In this document: piece after piece, positions 16,128 to 26,291 of the stretch
Numbering within the stretch: the stretch's first letter is position 1
Layout of the letters: every line of letters starts with the position of its first letter
Assembly: GCA_018780645.1 (NCBI GenBank)
Contig: JADMJJ010000024.1
Coordinates: 1 to 64,000, forward strand
DNA: 64,000 nucleotides
Source of the DNA: Burkholderiaceae bacterium
GTDB taxonomy: Bacteria > Pseudomonadota > Gammaproteobacteria > Burkholderiales > Burkholderiaceae_C
Reading direction: 5' to 3'
Program-made: the position numbers and the translations under genes
The notes under the pieces: model-generated
What the model was told of the DNA's origin: nothing
The model's database searches: none
What the model saw: only the letters and a program-made list of their open reading frames with translations

Positions 16128-18530
16128 GTCCTGGGCGTCGTCGCCGGGCGATGATGCGGCGGCAGCCGGGCGCGGCGCATGCCAGTAGCGCGGCCGCCGA
16201 TCACGCTCGCAGGCGCTGCTCTGGCCGTCCCATCGCCAGGCGCCGCAGTCGGCGCTGGTCAGCGTGGTGATCTGCCTGGCGCGATAGCGGGCCACCACAC
16301 TGGCGGCCGGATGGCCGAAGCGGTTACGGTAGCCGGCCTGGAAGATCACCGTCTGCGGTGCCACCGCCTCGAGCAGCTCGGCAGTCGATGAGGTCTTGCT
16401 GCCGTGGTGGGGCGCGATCAGCACCTGACTGCGCAACCTGGGGCCTGACCTCGCCACCAGCGCCTGCTCCTGCGCCGCCTCGATGTCGCCGGTCAGCAGC
16501 AGGCTTTGTCCGGTCTGTTCACTGCTGACTCGCAGCACACAGGACATCGCGTTCGACTTGCTCGTGCCGCCATAGGCCCCGGGCAGCGGATGCAGGACTT
16601 CAAACTTGACCCCATCCCAGTCCCACTGCTGACCGGCCATGCAGCGCCTGGGCTGCGGCGCCGCACCCAGCAGCGGATGCTCGGGCTCCAGCGAACTGCT
16701 GAATGCACGGACATCGAACTCCTTCAGGATGCTGGCCGCACCGCCGACATGGTCGCTGTCGCGATGGCTCAGCATCAGCACATCGATGCGGCGCTCACCG
16801 CGGGCGCGCAGCAGTGGAAGTATCACCCGCTGGCCGGCATTGCTGTCGAAGGCATAAGCCGGGCCGCTGTCGTAGAGCAGCAGGTGCTCGCGGGTGCGCA
16901 CCAGCACGGCCGTGCCCTGGCCCACATCGATGGCCAGCACCTCGAAGCGACCGGGGGCGACTTGGGGCAGCATCGGCCACAAGAACGGCAAGGCCAGCGG
17001 CACACCGAGAGCACGTACGCGCCACGGCAGCGGCAGCACCAGCAGCAAGCCCGCCAGCAGCCCGCTCGCCTGAGCCCACAGCGGCGCCACCGGCGCAGAC
17101 CAGACAGCCATCGGCTGAGACACCAGCCCATGCAGGCACAGATTGAGCATCTGCACCAGCCATGCGGCCACCTGCCAAAGCAGAGGGAGCGCTGCGCCCA
17201 GCAGCGCCAGCGGCGTGACGAATAAGGTGACCAGCGGTATGGCCAGCAGATTGGCGGCCATGCCGACCACCGATACCTGCTGGAACAGCAACAGGCTCAG
17301 CGGCGCCAGGCCCACGGTGGCAACCCATTGCGTGTGCCAGGTGCTGTGCAGGCTGTGCCGCAGCCGTGCCGCCCAGCCGTCTGCGGCAGCAACACCCGGT
17401 TGATCGGGGCCGGTGGCCATCAACAGACCCACCGCGACGAAGGACAGCCAGAAGCCGGCCTGCGTCAACGCCCAGGGATCGATCACGCAGACCACCCAGG
17501 CGGCGGCCAGCAGCATCAGCGGCCAGGGCCATAAGCGGCCCAGCGAACGCAGCATCACCAGCGTGGCCAGCATCCAGACCGTGCGCTGCGCCGGCACCCC
17601 CCAGCCGGCGAACAGGGCATAGGCCAGCGCCGCCGCCACGCCACCCCACAGCGCCGCCTGCGGCGCCGGCAGCCACAGCATCAGACCTGGCCCCCGGCGC
17701 CAAAGCCATCCGACCAGCGCGCCGAAGAGCCAGGCGAACATGGTGATGTGCAAGCCACTGATGGCCATCAAGTGCGCAATGCCGGTCTGGCGGTACAGCG
17801 CCCAGTCCTCGCGCGCGATCGCTCCCTGATCGCCCAGCGACAGTGCCGCCAGCACCCCGGCCGCACGGCTGTCGGGCACATGGCGGTAGATCTTGTCACG
17901 CAGCGACTGCCGCCACCGATCCACCGGATAGGCCACTGCCGACTGCAGCTGCTGAGCGCCAGGCCGCACCGTGCCGGTGGCGCGCAGGCCCTGCTCCAGC
18001 AGCCACAGCTCGTAGTCGAAGCCATGCGGATTCATCAGGCCGTGCGGTCGGCGTAGCCGCACCGTCAGCCGCCATTGATCGCCAACGCGCCATCGCGACG
18101 GCGCCGCTTCGCCCGGCCCGTAGATCGCCAGCAGCATGCGCCGCGGCACCTGTGCGTCCGGCGTCAGCACCGACTCGACCTCGAACTGGAAGCGCCAGCC
18201 CGGATCGCCGGCGATACCCACCGTCGGCTGCGGCAGCGAGGCGACCAGACCCAGCAGCGAGATATCGCGCCCTTCCCAGGCGGCAGGCAGTTGCTGGCTC
18301 ATCGCCAAGTGAGCGCGCCAGGTGCCGTAGCCGAAGCCCAGCAGTGCAAATGCCAGCACCACCATCGCGAGCTGACGCCACAGCCAGCCAAGGCCGAGCA
18401 GCAGCAGTGCGCCAAGACCCAGCCCGAACAGCGCAGCCAAGCCCGGCAACTCGGCAAGCAGTTGCACAGCGAAGATGCCCAGCAGGCTGGACAGGCAAGA
18501 ACCCATCAGAGCAGTCAGGCCGAGCTTCAA
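16116..18530 (-). CDS. comEC: DNA internalisation competence protein ComEC/Rec2
   Basis: An 804-residue inner-membrane protein that forms the channel for single-stranded DNA uptake in natural transformation. It has hydrophobic N-terminal helices with a DUF4131-type domain (about 1-200), a multi-helix competence domain (about 215-510, beginning GVLAALSLGDQGAI), and a C-terminal metallo-beta-lactamase fold (about 530-790) with IDVGQGTAVLV and the metal motif HRDSDHVGG. Length is normal for proteobacterial ComEC. No other competence genes lie in the window. The gene is single and convergent with mltB, and its start is 65 bases from the divergent ridA start. Confidence 0.94.
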   Translation of the reverse strand: MKLGLTALMGSCLSSLLGIFAVQLLAELPGLAALFGLGLGALLLLGLGWLWRQLAMVVLAFALLGFGYGTWRAHLAMSQQLPAAWEGRDISLLGLVASLPQPTVGIAGDPGWRFQFEVESVLTPDAQVPRRMLLAIYGPGEAAPSRWRVGDQWRLTVRLRRPHGLMNPHGFDYELWLLEQGLRATGTVRPGAQQLQSAVAYPVDRWRQSLRDKIYRHVPDSRAAGVLAALSLGDQGAIAREDWALYRQTGIAHLMAISGLHITMFAWLFGALVGWLWRRGPGLMLWLPAPQAALWGGVAAALAYALFAGWGVPAQRTVWMLATLVMLRSLGRLWPWPLMLLAAAWVVCVIDPWALTQAGFWLSFVAVGLLMATGPDQPGVAAADGWAARLRHSLHSTWHTQWVATVGLAPLSLLLFQQVSVVGMAANLLAIPLVTLFVTPLALLGAALPLLWQVAAWLVQMLNLCLHGLVSQPMAVWSAPVAPLWAQASGLLAGLLLVLPLPWRVRALGVPLALPFLWPMLPQVAPGRFEVLAIDVGQGTAVLVRTREHLLLYDSGPAYAFDSNAGQRVILPLLRARGERRIDVLMLSHRDSDHVGGAASILKEFDVRAFSSSLEPEHPLLGAAPQPRRCMAGQQWDWDGVKFEVLHPLPGAYGGTSKSNAMSCVLRVSSEQTGQSLLLTGDIEAAQEQALVARSGPRLRSQVLIAPHHGSKTSSTAELLEAVAPQTVIFQAGYRNRFGHPAASVVARYRARQITTLTSADCGAWRWDGQSSACERDRRPRYWHAPRPAAAASSPGDDAQDSPM

Positions 18531-18595
18531 GCTTCTATGCCTCCCTGGTCAGCAGTGTAGGATTGCCGCCACTTCGACTCACCATGGCTTGCCCT

Positions 18596-19060
18596 ATGTC
18601 TAACGTCTACGACCGTCTCAAGTCCCTCGGCATCGAACTGCCGCCCGTCGCCGCACCGGCCGCCGCCTATGTGCCCTTTGTGCAGACCGGCAATTTGGTC
18701 TTTCTATCCGGACATATCGCCAAGAAGGACGGCAAGCCCTGGGTCGGTCAGCTCGGCAAGAATGTGGACACCGCCACCGGCAAGCTGGCCGCGCGCGCGG
18801 TCGCCATCGATCTGCTGGGCACCCTGCACGCTGCCGTCGGCGATCTGAACCGGGTCACCCGCATCGTCAAGCTGATGAGCCTGGTCAACAGCACCGGCGA
18901 CTTCACCGAGCAGCATCTGGTCACCAATGGCTGCTCCGAGCTGCTGGCCGAGATCTTCGGCGACAAGGGCGCGCACGCCCGTGCCGCCTACGGCGTGGCC
19001 CAGGTGCCGCTGGGCGCCTGCGTCGAGATCGACATGATTGCGGAAGTGAGCGCAGCTTGA
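18596..19060 (+). CDS. RidA family protein
   Basis: A 154-residue member of the YjgF/YER057c/UK114 family, of the longer subgroup that begins SNVYDRLKSLGIELPP. RidA enzymes hydrolyse reactive enamine/imine intermediates formed by PLP enzymes such as threonine dehydratase. In this subgroup the classical catalytic Arg context is not clearly conserved, so the activity is uncertain. ATG 18596 gives the family N-terminus; ATG 18584 would add four residues. Neither has a clear Shine-Dalgarno. The stop codon overlaps the TTG start of dsbB (TTGA), so the two are translationally coupled. Confidence 0.88.
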   Translation: MSNVYDRLKSLGIELPPVAAPAAAYVPFVQTGNLVFLSGHIAKKDGKPWVGQLGKNVDTATGKLAARAVAIDLLGTLHAAVGDLNRVTRIVKLMSLVNSTGDFTEQHLVTNGCSELLAEIFGDKGAHARAAYGVAQVPLGACVEIDMIAEVSAA

Positions 19061-19551
19061 GGCTGGGCGAACTGTTCAAGGGTCAGCGCCTGCTGGCGCT
19101 GATCTGCCTGGGCAGTCTGGCCGCCGTCGGCGCCGCCCTGGTGGCCCAGCATCTGTTCGATGTGAAGCCCTGCCCCTGGTGCGTGCTGCAGCGGCTGGTG
19201 TTCCTGCTGATTGCTGCGGTGGCCGGCGTGGGGTGGCTGGCCGGCCGGATTCGCGCGGCCCAGGTCGCGGCTTTCGGCCTGATCGCCCTGCTGGCCCTGG
19301 GTGGCGTGGCTGCCGCCTACTACCAGCACGAGGTGGCCTCGCAGATGGCATCCTGCGCGATGACTTTTGCCGACCGTGTGCTGACCGCGCTGTCGCTGGA
19401 GTCGGCCGTGCCGGCGCTGTTCATGGTCACCGCATCTTGCAGCGAAGCGTCGCAGTATCGGCTGCTGGGCCTGCCCTACGAGATCTGGAGCGGCCTGCTG
19501 TACGCGCTGACCCTGGTGCTGGCCGTGATGGCCCTGCGCAACAAGCGCTGA
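19057..19551 (+). CDS. dsbB: Disulfide bond formation protein B
   Basis: A 164-residue inner-membrane quinone reductase that reoxidises DsbA. Four transmembrane helices are visible. The first redox pair is CPWC after the first helix, and the second is the spaced cysteine pair in MASCAMTF and VTASCSEAS of the second periplasmic loop. The start is a TTG overlapping the ridA stop; no ATG or GTG is available in frame before the first helix, and this gives a family-typical length. A strong terminator follows 19 bases after the stop. Confidence 0.93.
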   Translation: MRLGELFKGQRLLALICLGSLAAVGAALVAQHLFDVKPCPWCVLQRLVFLLIAAVAGVGWLAGRIRAAQVAAFGLIALLALGGVAAAYYQHEVASQMASCAMTFADRVLTALSLESAVPALFMVTASCSEASQYRLLGLPYEIWSGLLYALTLVLAVMALRNKR

Positions 19552-19570
19552 TCAAGCACACAAACAAAAA

Positions 19571-19598
19571 CGCCCTGCATGCAAATGCAGGGCGTTTT
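19571..19598. terminator. Bidirectional intrinsic terminator (dsbB and tRNA operon)
   Basis: A perfect 10-bp stem, CGCCCTGCAT paired with ATGCAGGGCG around a GCAA loop, is followed by TTTT on the plus strand. It is preceded by AAAAA, which reads as TTTTT on the minus strand. It can therefore end both the ridA-dsbB transcript and the leftward tRNA transcript. Confidence 0.85.
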
Positions 19599-19620
19599 CG
19601 TACCTGGCGAACCAGGAATT

Positions 19621-19696
19621 TGGAGCGGGTAACGAGGCTCGAACTCGTGACCTCGACCTTGGCAAGGTCGCGCTCTACCAACTGAGCTACACCCGC
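19621..19696 (-). tRNA. tRNA-Gly (GCC), copy 2
   Basis: A full cloverleaf on the minus strand. The acceptor stem GCGGGTG pairs with TACCCGC, the anticodon loop CTTGCCAAG carries GCC, the T arm contains GTTCGA, and CCA is encoded. At 76 bases it is identical to the copy at 19859-19934. It is the last gene of a leftward Gly-Cys-Gly operon. Confidence 0.97.
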
Positions 19697-19707
19697 AATT
19701 CACTGCC

Positions 19708-19781
19708 TGGAGGCGCGAGCCGGAGTCGAACCGGCCTAACCGGATTTGCAATCCGGGGCATAACCGATTTGCTATCGCGCC
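19708..19781 (-). tRNA. tRNA-Cys (GCA)
   Basis: A minus-strand cloverleaf of 74 bases including encoded CCA. The acceptor stem GGCGCGA pairs with TCGCGCC, and the anticodon loop TTGCAAA carries GCA. The discriminator base is U, the identity element of tRNA-Cys. It lies between the two identical tRNA-Gly genes. Confidence 0.97.
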
Positions 19782-19858
19782 AAGAACCTTTGGTGGGATT
19801 CTTTTCAAACTTCAGAAACTCTTGCGTGCCTGCCAGAGCACAAGTTTCTGATCACATC

Positions 19859-19934
19859 TGGAGCGGGTAACGAGGCTCGAACTCGTGACCTCGACCTTGG
19901 CAAGGTCGCGCTCTACCAACTGAGCTACACCCGC
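19859..19934 (-). tRNA. tRNA-Gly (GCC), copy 1
   Basis: First gene of the leftward tRNA operon. The 76-base sequence, including CCA, is identical to the copy at 19621-19696 and has anticodon GCC. A promoter with a perfect -10 box lies about 58 bases upstream. Confidence 0.97.
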
Positions 19935-19991
19935 ATTTGCCTTACTTTCGACTTCAATTCAAACAACGTTTTCGTTTCCGCCGAAGCTCGA

Positions 19992-20021
19992 ATTATATGC
20001 CGATTTCAATGTAGCGCGCAA
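19992..20021 (-). promoter_or_regulatory. Promoter of the tRNA-Gly-Cys-Gly operon
   Basis: On the minus strand, TTGCGC and TATAAT are separated by 18 bases. The -10 is a perfect consensus and is followed by a moderately GC-rich stretch typical of stable-RNA promoters. The -35 box overlaps one arm of the hairpin that follows lon. Confidence 0.6.
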
Positions 20022-20042
20022 GCCCCTTGCGAGGCTTGCGCG
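20015..20042 (-). terminator. Hairpin downstream of lon (likely terminator)
   Basis: CGCGCAAGCC pairs perfectly with GGCTTGCGCG around an eight-base loop, beginning 12 bases beyond the lon stop codon. On the lon strand no clean T-run follows, so termination may be inefficient or Rho-assisted. The element would separate lon from the tRNA operon. Confidence 0.55.
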
Positions 20043-20053
20043 TACTTTTCGAC

Positions 20054-22498
<2,445 letters not shown>

Positions 22499-22520
22499 GA
22501 AAACCTCTCTTTCTCGAACC

Positions 22521-22549
22521 CATCTGGGCCCGAGGGGTCAAATTGCAAG
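22521..22549 (-). promoter_or_regulatory. Sigma-32-like heat-shock promoter of lon
   Basis: On the minus strand, CTTGCAA is followed 14 bases later by CCCAGATG. This is close to the CTTGAAA / CCCCATNT heat-shock consensus, and lies 22 bases before the lon start codon. Heat induction of lon is established in other proteobacteria. Confidence 0.5.
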
Positions 22550-22588
22550 ACGCGTGGGTAGGCAGCGCGTGAGGTCTGGCCTCAGGTC

Positions 22589-23857
22589 TCAGGCGCTGGC
22601 CTTGGCCTGCTCGCGGTAAACCAGCAGGGGCTTGGCGTCTTCATCGATGTTGTGCTCGTCCAGCACCACCTTGGCCACGCCATCGAGGGCGGGCAATTCG
22701 AACATGGTGTCGATCAGCGAGTGCTCCATGATGGAGCGCAGGCCACGCGCGCCGGTCTTGCGTGCCAGGGCCTTGCGGGCAATGGCCATCAGCGCCGACG
22801 GGCGGATTTCCAGCTCGACGCCGTCCATCGCAAACAGCTTCTGATACTGCTTGAGCAGGGCGTTCTTTGGCTCGGTCAGTATCTGTACCAGCGCGTCTTC
22901 GGTCAGCTCGCCAAGGGTGGCAATCACCGGCAGGCGGCCGACCAGTTCGGGAATCAGGCCGAACTTGATCAAATCCTCGGGCTCGACCTCGCGGAACACC
23001 TCGGACACGCGCTTCTCGGACTTGGTCTTGACGGTGGCGCCAAAACCGATGCCCGACTTTTCGGAGCGGTTCTGGATGACTTTCTCCAGGCCGTCAAAGG
23101 CGCCGCCGCAGATGAACAGGATGTTGGTCGTGTCGATTTGCAGGAAGTCCTGGTTCGGATGCTTGCGCCCACCCTGCGGCGGCACCGAGGCCATCGTGCC
23201 CTCAACCAGCTTCAGCAGGGCCTGCTGCACGCCCTCGCCCGACACATCGCGGGTGATCGAAGGGTTGTCGGCCTTGCGCGAAATCTTGTCGATCTCGTCG
23301 ATATAGACGATGCCGCGCTGGGCACGCTCGACGTCGTAATTGCAGTTCTGCAGCAGCTTCTGGATGATGTTCTCGACGTCCTCACCGACGTAACCGGCTT
23401 CGGTCAGCGTGGTGGCGTCGGCAATCACGAAGGGCACGTTCAGCAGGCGCGCCAGAGTCTGGGCCAGCAGGGTCTTGCCCGAGCCGGTGGGGCCGATCAG
23501 GAGGATGTTGCTCTTCGAGAGCTCAACTTCCTCCTTGTTGCTGGCCATGTGCTTGAGGCGCTTGTAGTGGTTGTAAACCGCCACGGCAAGCGTGCGCTTG
23601 GCCGGGTCCTGGCCGATCACATAGCTGTCAAGGCTTTCCTTGATCTCGCTGGGCACTGGCAGGTCCGACTTGGCCGCGCGTGCGGTCGCGCCGTCGGCCG
23701 GCACTTCATCGCGAATGATGTCGATGCACAGGTCTATGCATTCGTCGCAGATGAACACCGACGGTCCGGCTATGAGCTTCTTTACCTCGTGTTGGCTCTT
23801 TCCGCAGAAGGAGCAGTAGAGGACTTTTTCGCTGGAAGCGCCTTTTTTGTCGGCCAT
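22589..23857 (-). CDS. clpX: ATP-dependent Clp protease ATP-binding subunit ClpX
   Basis: A 422-residue AAA+ unfoldase that feeds substrates to ClpP. The N-terminal zinc-binding domain has C15, C18, C37 and C40 (CSFCGK and CDEC). Walker A is [18 protein letters not shown], Walker B is [10 protein letters not shown], and the ClpP-contact IGF-type loop reads SGIGFGATV. The RGLRSIMEH sensor-2 region is present. It lies downstream of clpP with a 128-base gap containing a long hairpin, so clpX may be partly uncoupled from clpP. Confidence 0.98.
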   Translation of the reverse strand: MADKKGASSEKVLYCSFCGKSQHEVKKLIAGPSVFICDECIDLCIDIIRDEVPADGATARAAKSDLPVPSEIKESLDSYVIGQDPAKRTLAVAVYNHYKRLKHMASNKEEVELSKSNILLIGPTGSGKTLLAQTLARLLNVPFVIADATTLTEAGYVGEDVENIIQKLLQNCNYDVERAQRGIVYIDEIDKISRKADNPSITRDVSGEGVQQALLKLVEGTMASVPPQGGRKHPNQDFLQIDTTNILFICGGAFDGLEKVIQNRSEKSGIGFGATVKTKSEKRVSEVFREVEPEDLIKFGLIPELVGRLPVIATLGELTEDALVQILTEPKNALLKQYQKLFAMDGVELEIRPSALMAIARKALARKTGARGLRSIMEHSLIDTMFELPALDGVAKVVLDEHNIDEDAKPLLVYREQAKASA

Positions 23858-23911
23858 GAGAATGAGTGTCTGTCAGGCGGTATGCCTGCTCAATGATAGT
23901 GCAAACAAATG

Positions 23912-23938
23912 GGAGGGCTTATTCGGAATAAGCCCTCC
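23912..23938 (-). other. Hairpin between clpP and clpX
   Basis: GGAGGGCTTATTC and GAATAAGCCCTCC form a near-perfect inverted repeat with the turn at a central G. No long T-run follows on the minus strand, so this is more likely a partial terminator or an mRNA-processing or stabilising element than a strict terminator. Confidence 0.6.
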
Positions 23939-23985
23939 TTCGAGCAGCAATTGGCACGCCCTGGCACCCCGGGGCGTGCGCAGGG

Positions 23986-24594
23986 TCAGGGACGCTTGGC
24001 GATGACCTGGTCCACCAGGCCATAAATCTGGGCTTCGTCGGCACTCATATAGTTGTCGCGCTCGGTGTCCAGGGCGATCTTTTCGTAGCTTTGGCCGGTG
24101 CGTTCGGCCAGGATACGGTTCAGCTGCTCGCGGGTCTTCAGGATCTCGCGGGCATGGATTTCGATGTCGGTGGCCTGGCCCTGGGCGCCGCCCGAGGGCT
24201 GGTGGATCATGATTTTCGAGTTCGGCAGGGCCAGACGCTTGCCCTTGGCACCGGCGGCCAGCAGGAAGGCCCCCATGCTCGCGGCCATGCCCATGCACAG
24301 CGTCGAGATCTCGGGCTTGATGAAGTTCATCGTGTCGAAGATCGACATGCCGGCGCTGACACTACCGCCCGGCGAATTGATGTAGAAGAAGATGTCCTTG
24401 TCCGGGTTTTCGCTTTCCAGGAACAGCATCTGCGCCACCACCAGATTGGCCGACTGGTCATTGACCGGGCCGACCAGGAAGATGATGCGTTCGCGCAGCA
24501 GACGGCTGTAGATGTCATAGGCACGCTCACCGCGACCCGACTGCTCGATGACGATGGGCACCATGCCCAGGTTTTGTGTTTCCAGCGCGCTCAT
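23986..24594 (-). CDS. clpP: ATP-dependent Clp protease proteolytic subunit
   Basis: A 202-residue serine peptidase that forms the 14-subunit barrel capped by ClpX. The catalytic triad is S106 in [11 protein letters not shown]131 in IMIHQPSGG and D180 in TERDNYM. The start [13 protein letters not shown] at 24594 is preceded by AAAGGA; a longer reading to 24678 adds a non-family extension through the promoter region. A short propeptide before the mature N-terminus is usual in this family. It is upstream of clpX and downstream of tig on the same strand. Confidence 0.98.
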   Translation of the reverse strand: MSALETQNLGMVPIVIEQSGRGERAYDIYSRLLRERIIFLVGPVNDQSANLVVAQMLFLESENPDKDIFFYINSPGGSVSAGMSIFDTMNFIKPEISTLCMGMAASMGAFLLAAGAKGKRLALPNSKIMIHQPSGGAQGQATDIEIHAREILKTREQLNRILAERTGQSYEKIALDTERDNYMSADEAQIYGLVDQVIAKRP

Positions 24595-24625
24595 GGGTAC
24601 GAATCCTTTGTGGAGATGCATGTGT

Positions 24626-24652
24626 TGTGGGGGCTGATTATGTGGCCACAAG
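24626..24652 (-). promoter_or_regulatory. Possible sigma-32-like promoter of clpP
   Basis: On the minus strand, CTTGTGG is followed 12 bases later by CCCCCACA, ending 31 bases before the clpP start. The -35 match is weak, so this is only a candidate. It fits the need for a separate clpP promoter after the tig terminator. Confidence 0.3.
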
Positions 24653-24662
24653 AGCGCCCCTG

Positions 24663-24701
24663 AAAAAGACCAGGGCACCGGCCTTGCGGCGCGGTGCCCT
24701 G
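24663..24701 (-). terminator. Intrinsic terminator of tig
   Basis: On the minus strand, CAGGGCACCG pairs with CGGTGCCCTG around an 11-base loop and is followed by GTCTTTTT. A second hairpin, GCCACCACA with TGTGGTGGC, lies at 24706-24728 between this terminator and the tig stop. Together they should end the tig transcript before clpP. Confidence 0.8.
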
Positions 24702-24741
24702 TCAGGCCACCACAACAGGTGTGGTGGCAGCTGTTACGGTA

Positions 24742-26061
24742 TCAGGCCGACATCAGTTCGTCGAAAGGCAGGGCCTTGTCGGTGACCTTGGCGCGGCTCA
24801 GCACAAAGTCGGTGACGTTGTTCTCGATCACCACCGCTTCCACTTCGGCCATGCGCTCGCGGTCGCTCAGGTACCAGCGCACCACATCGGCGGGGCGCTC
24901 ATAGCTCTGCGACATCTCTTCGATATGGGCTTGCAGCTGCTCGGGCTTGGCTTGCAGGTTGTTGGCACGCACCAGCTCGGCCACGACCAGACCCAGGCGC
25001 ACGCGCTTCTCGGCTTGCGGCTTGAAGATCTCTTCGGGGATGGGCGTCGTGTCGGCATCCTTGACGCCACGCTTCTTCAGGTCTTCGCGGGCATTGGCGA
25101 CCAGGCGCTCGCCTTCGGTGGCGATCAGCGCATTGGGCACGTCCAGCTCGGCGACGCTGACCAGCGCGTCCATCACGGCGGCCTTGTTGCGACCCAGCAC
25201 GCGGAACTTGACTTCGCGCTCCAGGTTCTTCTTGATGTCGGCGCGCAGTGCTTCGACGGTGGCTTCCTTGATGCCCAGGCTCTTGGCGAACGCTTCGTTC
25301 ACTTCGGGCAGGTGCTGGGCTTCGATCTTCTTCAGGGTGACCATGAAGTCGGCTTCCTTGCCGGCCACGTCCTTGCCGTGATAGTCCTCAGGGAAGGCCA
25401 GCGGGAAGGTCTTGGACTCGCCCGCCTTCATGCCGCGCACGGCCTTTTCGAACGCTTCCAGCATCTGGCCTTCGCCGATCAGGAACTGGAAGGCATCGGC
25501 CTTGCCGCCCTGGAAGGTTTCGCCATCGATCTTGCCTTCGAAGTCGATCGTCGCGCGGTCGCCGTCGGCGGCCACGTCGGCGGCCGGGCGCTGGGCGAAG
25601 GTGCGGCGCTGCTTGCGCAGTATCTCGACGGTCTTGTCGATCGCTTCCTCGGTGACTTCGCTGGAGATGCGCTCGACTTCGGCGCCGCTCAGGTCACCGA
25701 GCTTGACTTCGGGATAGACCTCGAAGGTCGCGTCGAAGTCCATCTGGCCTTCGGGCGACTGTTCCTTCTGGGCGATGCGGGGCATGCCGGCAACGCGCAG
25801 CTTGGCCTCGTTGGCGGCGCTGGCGAAGGCCTCGCCGAGCTTGTCGTTCATGACTTCGTACTGGACGGAGTAGCCATAGCGCTGGGCGACGACGCTCATC
25901 GGCACCTTGCCGGGGCGAAAGCCATCGGCCTTGACCGTGCGGGCCAGTTTCTTGAGGCGCTGTTCAACTTCCGTGTTGATATCAGCGGCCGCCAGCGTGA
26001 GCGTGATGCGGCGTTCGAGCTTTTCGAGGGTTTCGACGGTGACGGCCATGTTGTGACTCAT
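24742..26061 (-). CDS. tig: Trigger factor (ribosome-associated chaperone and prolyl isomerase)
   Basis: A 439-residue protein. The N-terminal ribosome-binding domain contains the signature [12 protein letters not shown] (near residue 50). It is followed by an FKBP-type isomerase domain (about 160-245, [19 protein letters not shown]) and the helical C-terminal chaperone domain. It binds nascent chains at the ribosomal exit tunnel. The start may be at 26061 ([10 protein letters not shown]) or 26049 (MAVTVE); neither has a clear Shine-Dalgarno and homologues often begin at the second Met. The gene starts 14 bases after tRNA-Leu, so it may share that transcript. Confidence 0.97.
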   Translation of the reverse strand: MSHNMAVTVETLEKLERRITLTLAAADINTEVEQRLKKLARTVKADGFRPGKVPMSVVAQRYGYSVQYEVMNDKLGEAFASAANEAKLRVAGMPRIAQKEQSPEGQMDFDATFEVYPEVKLGDLSGAEVERISSEVTEEAIDKTVEILRKQRRTFAQRPAADVAADGDRATIDFEGKIDGETFQGGKADAFQFLIGEGQMLEAFEKAVRGMKAGESKTFPLAFPEDYHGKDVAGKEADFMVTLKKIEAQHLPEVNEAFAKSLGIKEATVEALRADIKKNLEREVKFRVLGRNKAAVMDALVSVAELDVPNALIATEGERLVANAREDLKKRGVKDADTTPIPEEIFKPQAEKRVRLGLVVAELVRANNLQAKPEQLQAHIEEMSQSYERPADVVRWYLSDRERMAEVEAVVIENNVTDFVLSRAKVTDKALPFDELMSA

Positions 26062-26075
26062 AGAACTGTGTTGTC

Positions 26076-26162
26076 TGGTGCGCGGGGCCGGACTCGAACC
26101 GGCACGCCGGTGAAGGCGTCAGGACCTAAACCTGGTGCGTCTACCAATTTCGCCACCCGCGC
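26076..26162 (-). tRNA. tRNA-Leu (TAG)
   Basis: A minus-strand tRNA of 87 bases including CCA, with the long variable arm expected for class II tRNA-Leu. The acceptor stem GCGCGGG pairs with CCCGCGC, the discriminator is A, and the anticodon loop TTTAGGT gives TAG. Its position directly upstream of tig is seen in many betaproteobacteria. Confidence 0.96.
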
Positions 26163-26230
26163 TAGGTGTATGGGGCCCCGGCCCTGCTACTTGCAAAGCC
26201 GGCACCCCGGGGCGATTCGGAAAACCCGCG

Positions 26231-26261
26231 ATTGTAGCGGTTGGCGAGGGCAGAAATCCAA
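26231..26261 (-). promoter_or_regulatory. Candidate promoter of tRNA-Leu (and tig)
   Basis: On the minus strand, TTGGAT and TACAAT are separated by 19 bases, with the -10 box about 68 bases before the tRNA. The -10 is good, while the spacing and -35 are suboptimal. Confidence 0.4.
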
Positions 26262-26291
26262 TTTGCCCCGCCAGCCCGAAAAAAGGCCGGC

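Noticed and set aside
17843-18595. N-terminal extension of the ridA frame through the comEC start region
   Set aside because: The extension is antisense to comEC with Arg/Ala/Pro-rich shadow composition. The RidA family begins at MSNVYDRLKSLGIELPP.
26163-26291. Possible terminator after the RND permease gene
   Set aside because: Only poorly matched GC-rich stems around a six-T stretch are present; the pairing is too weak to call.
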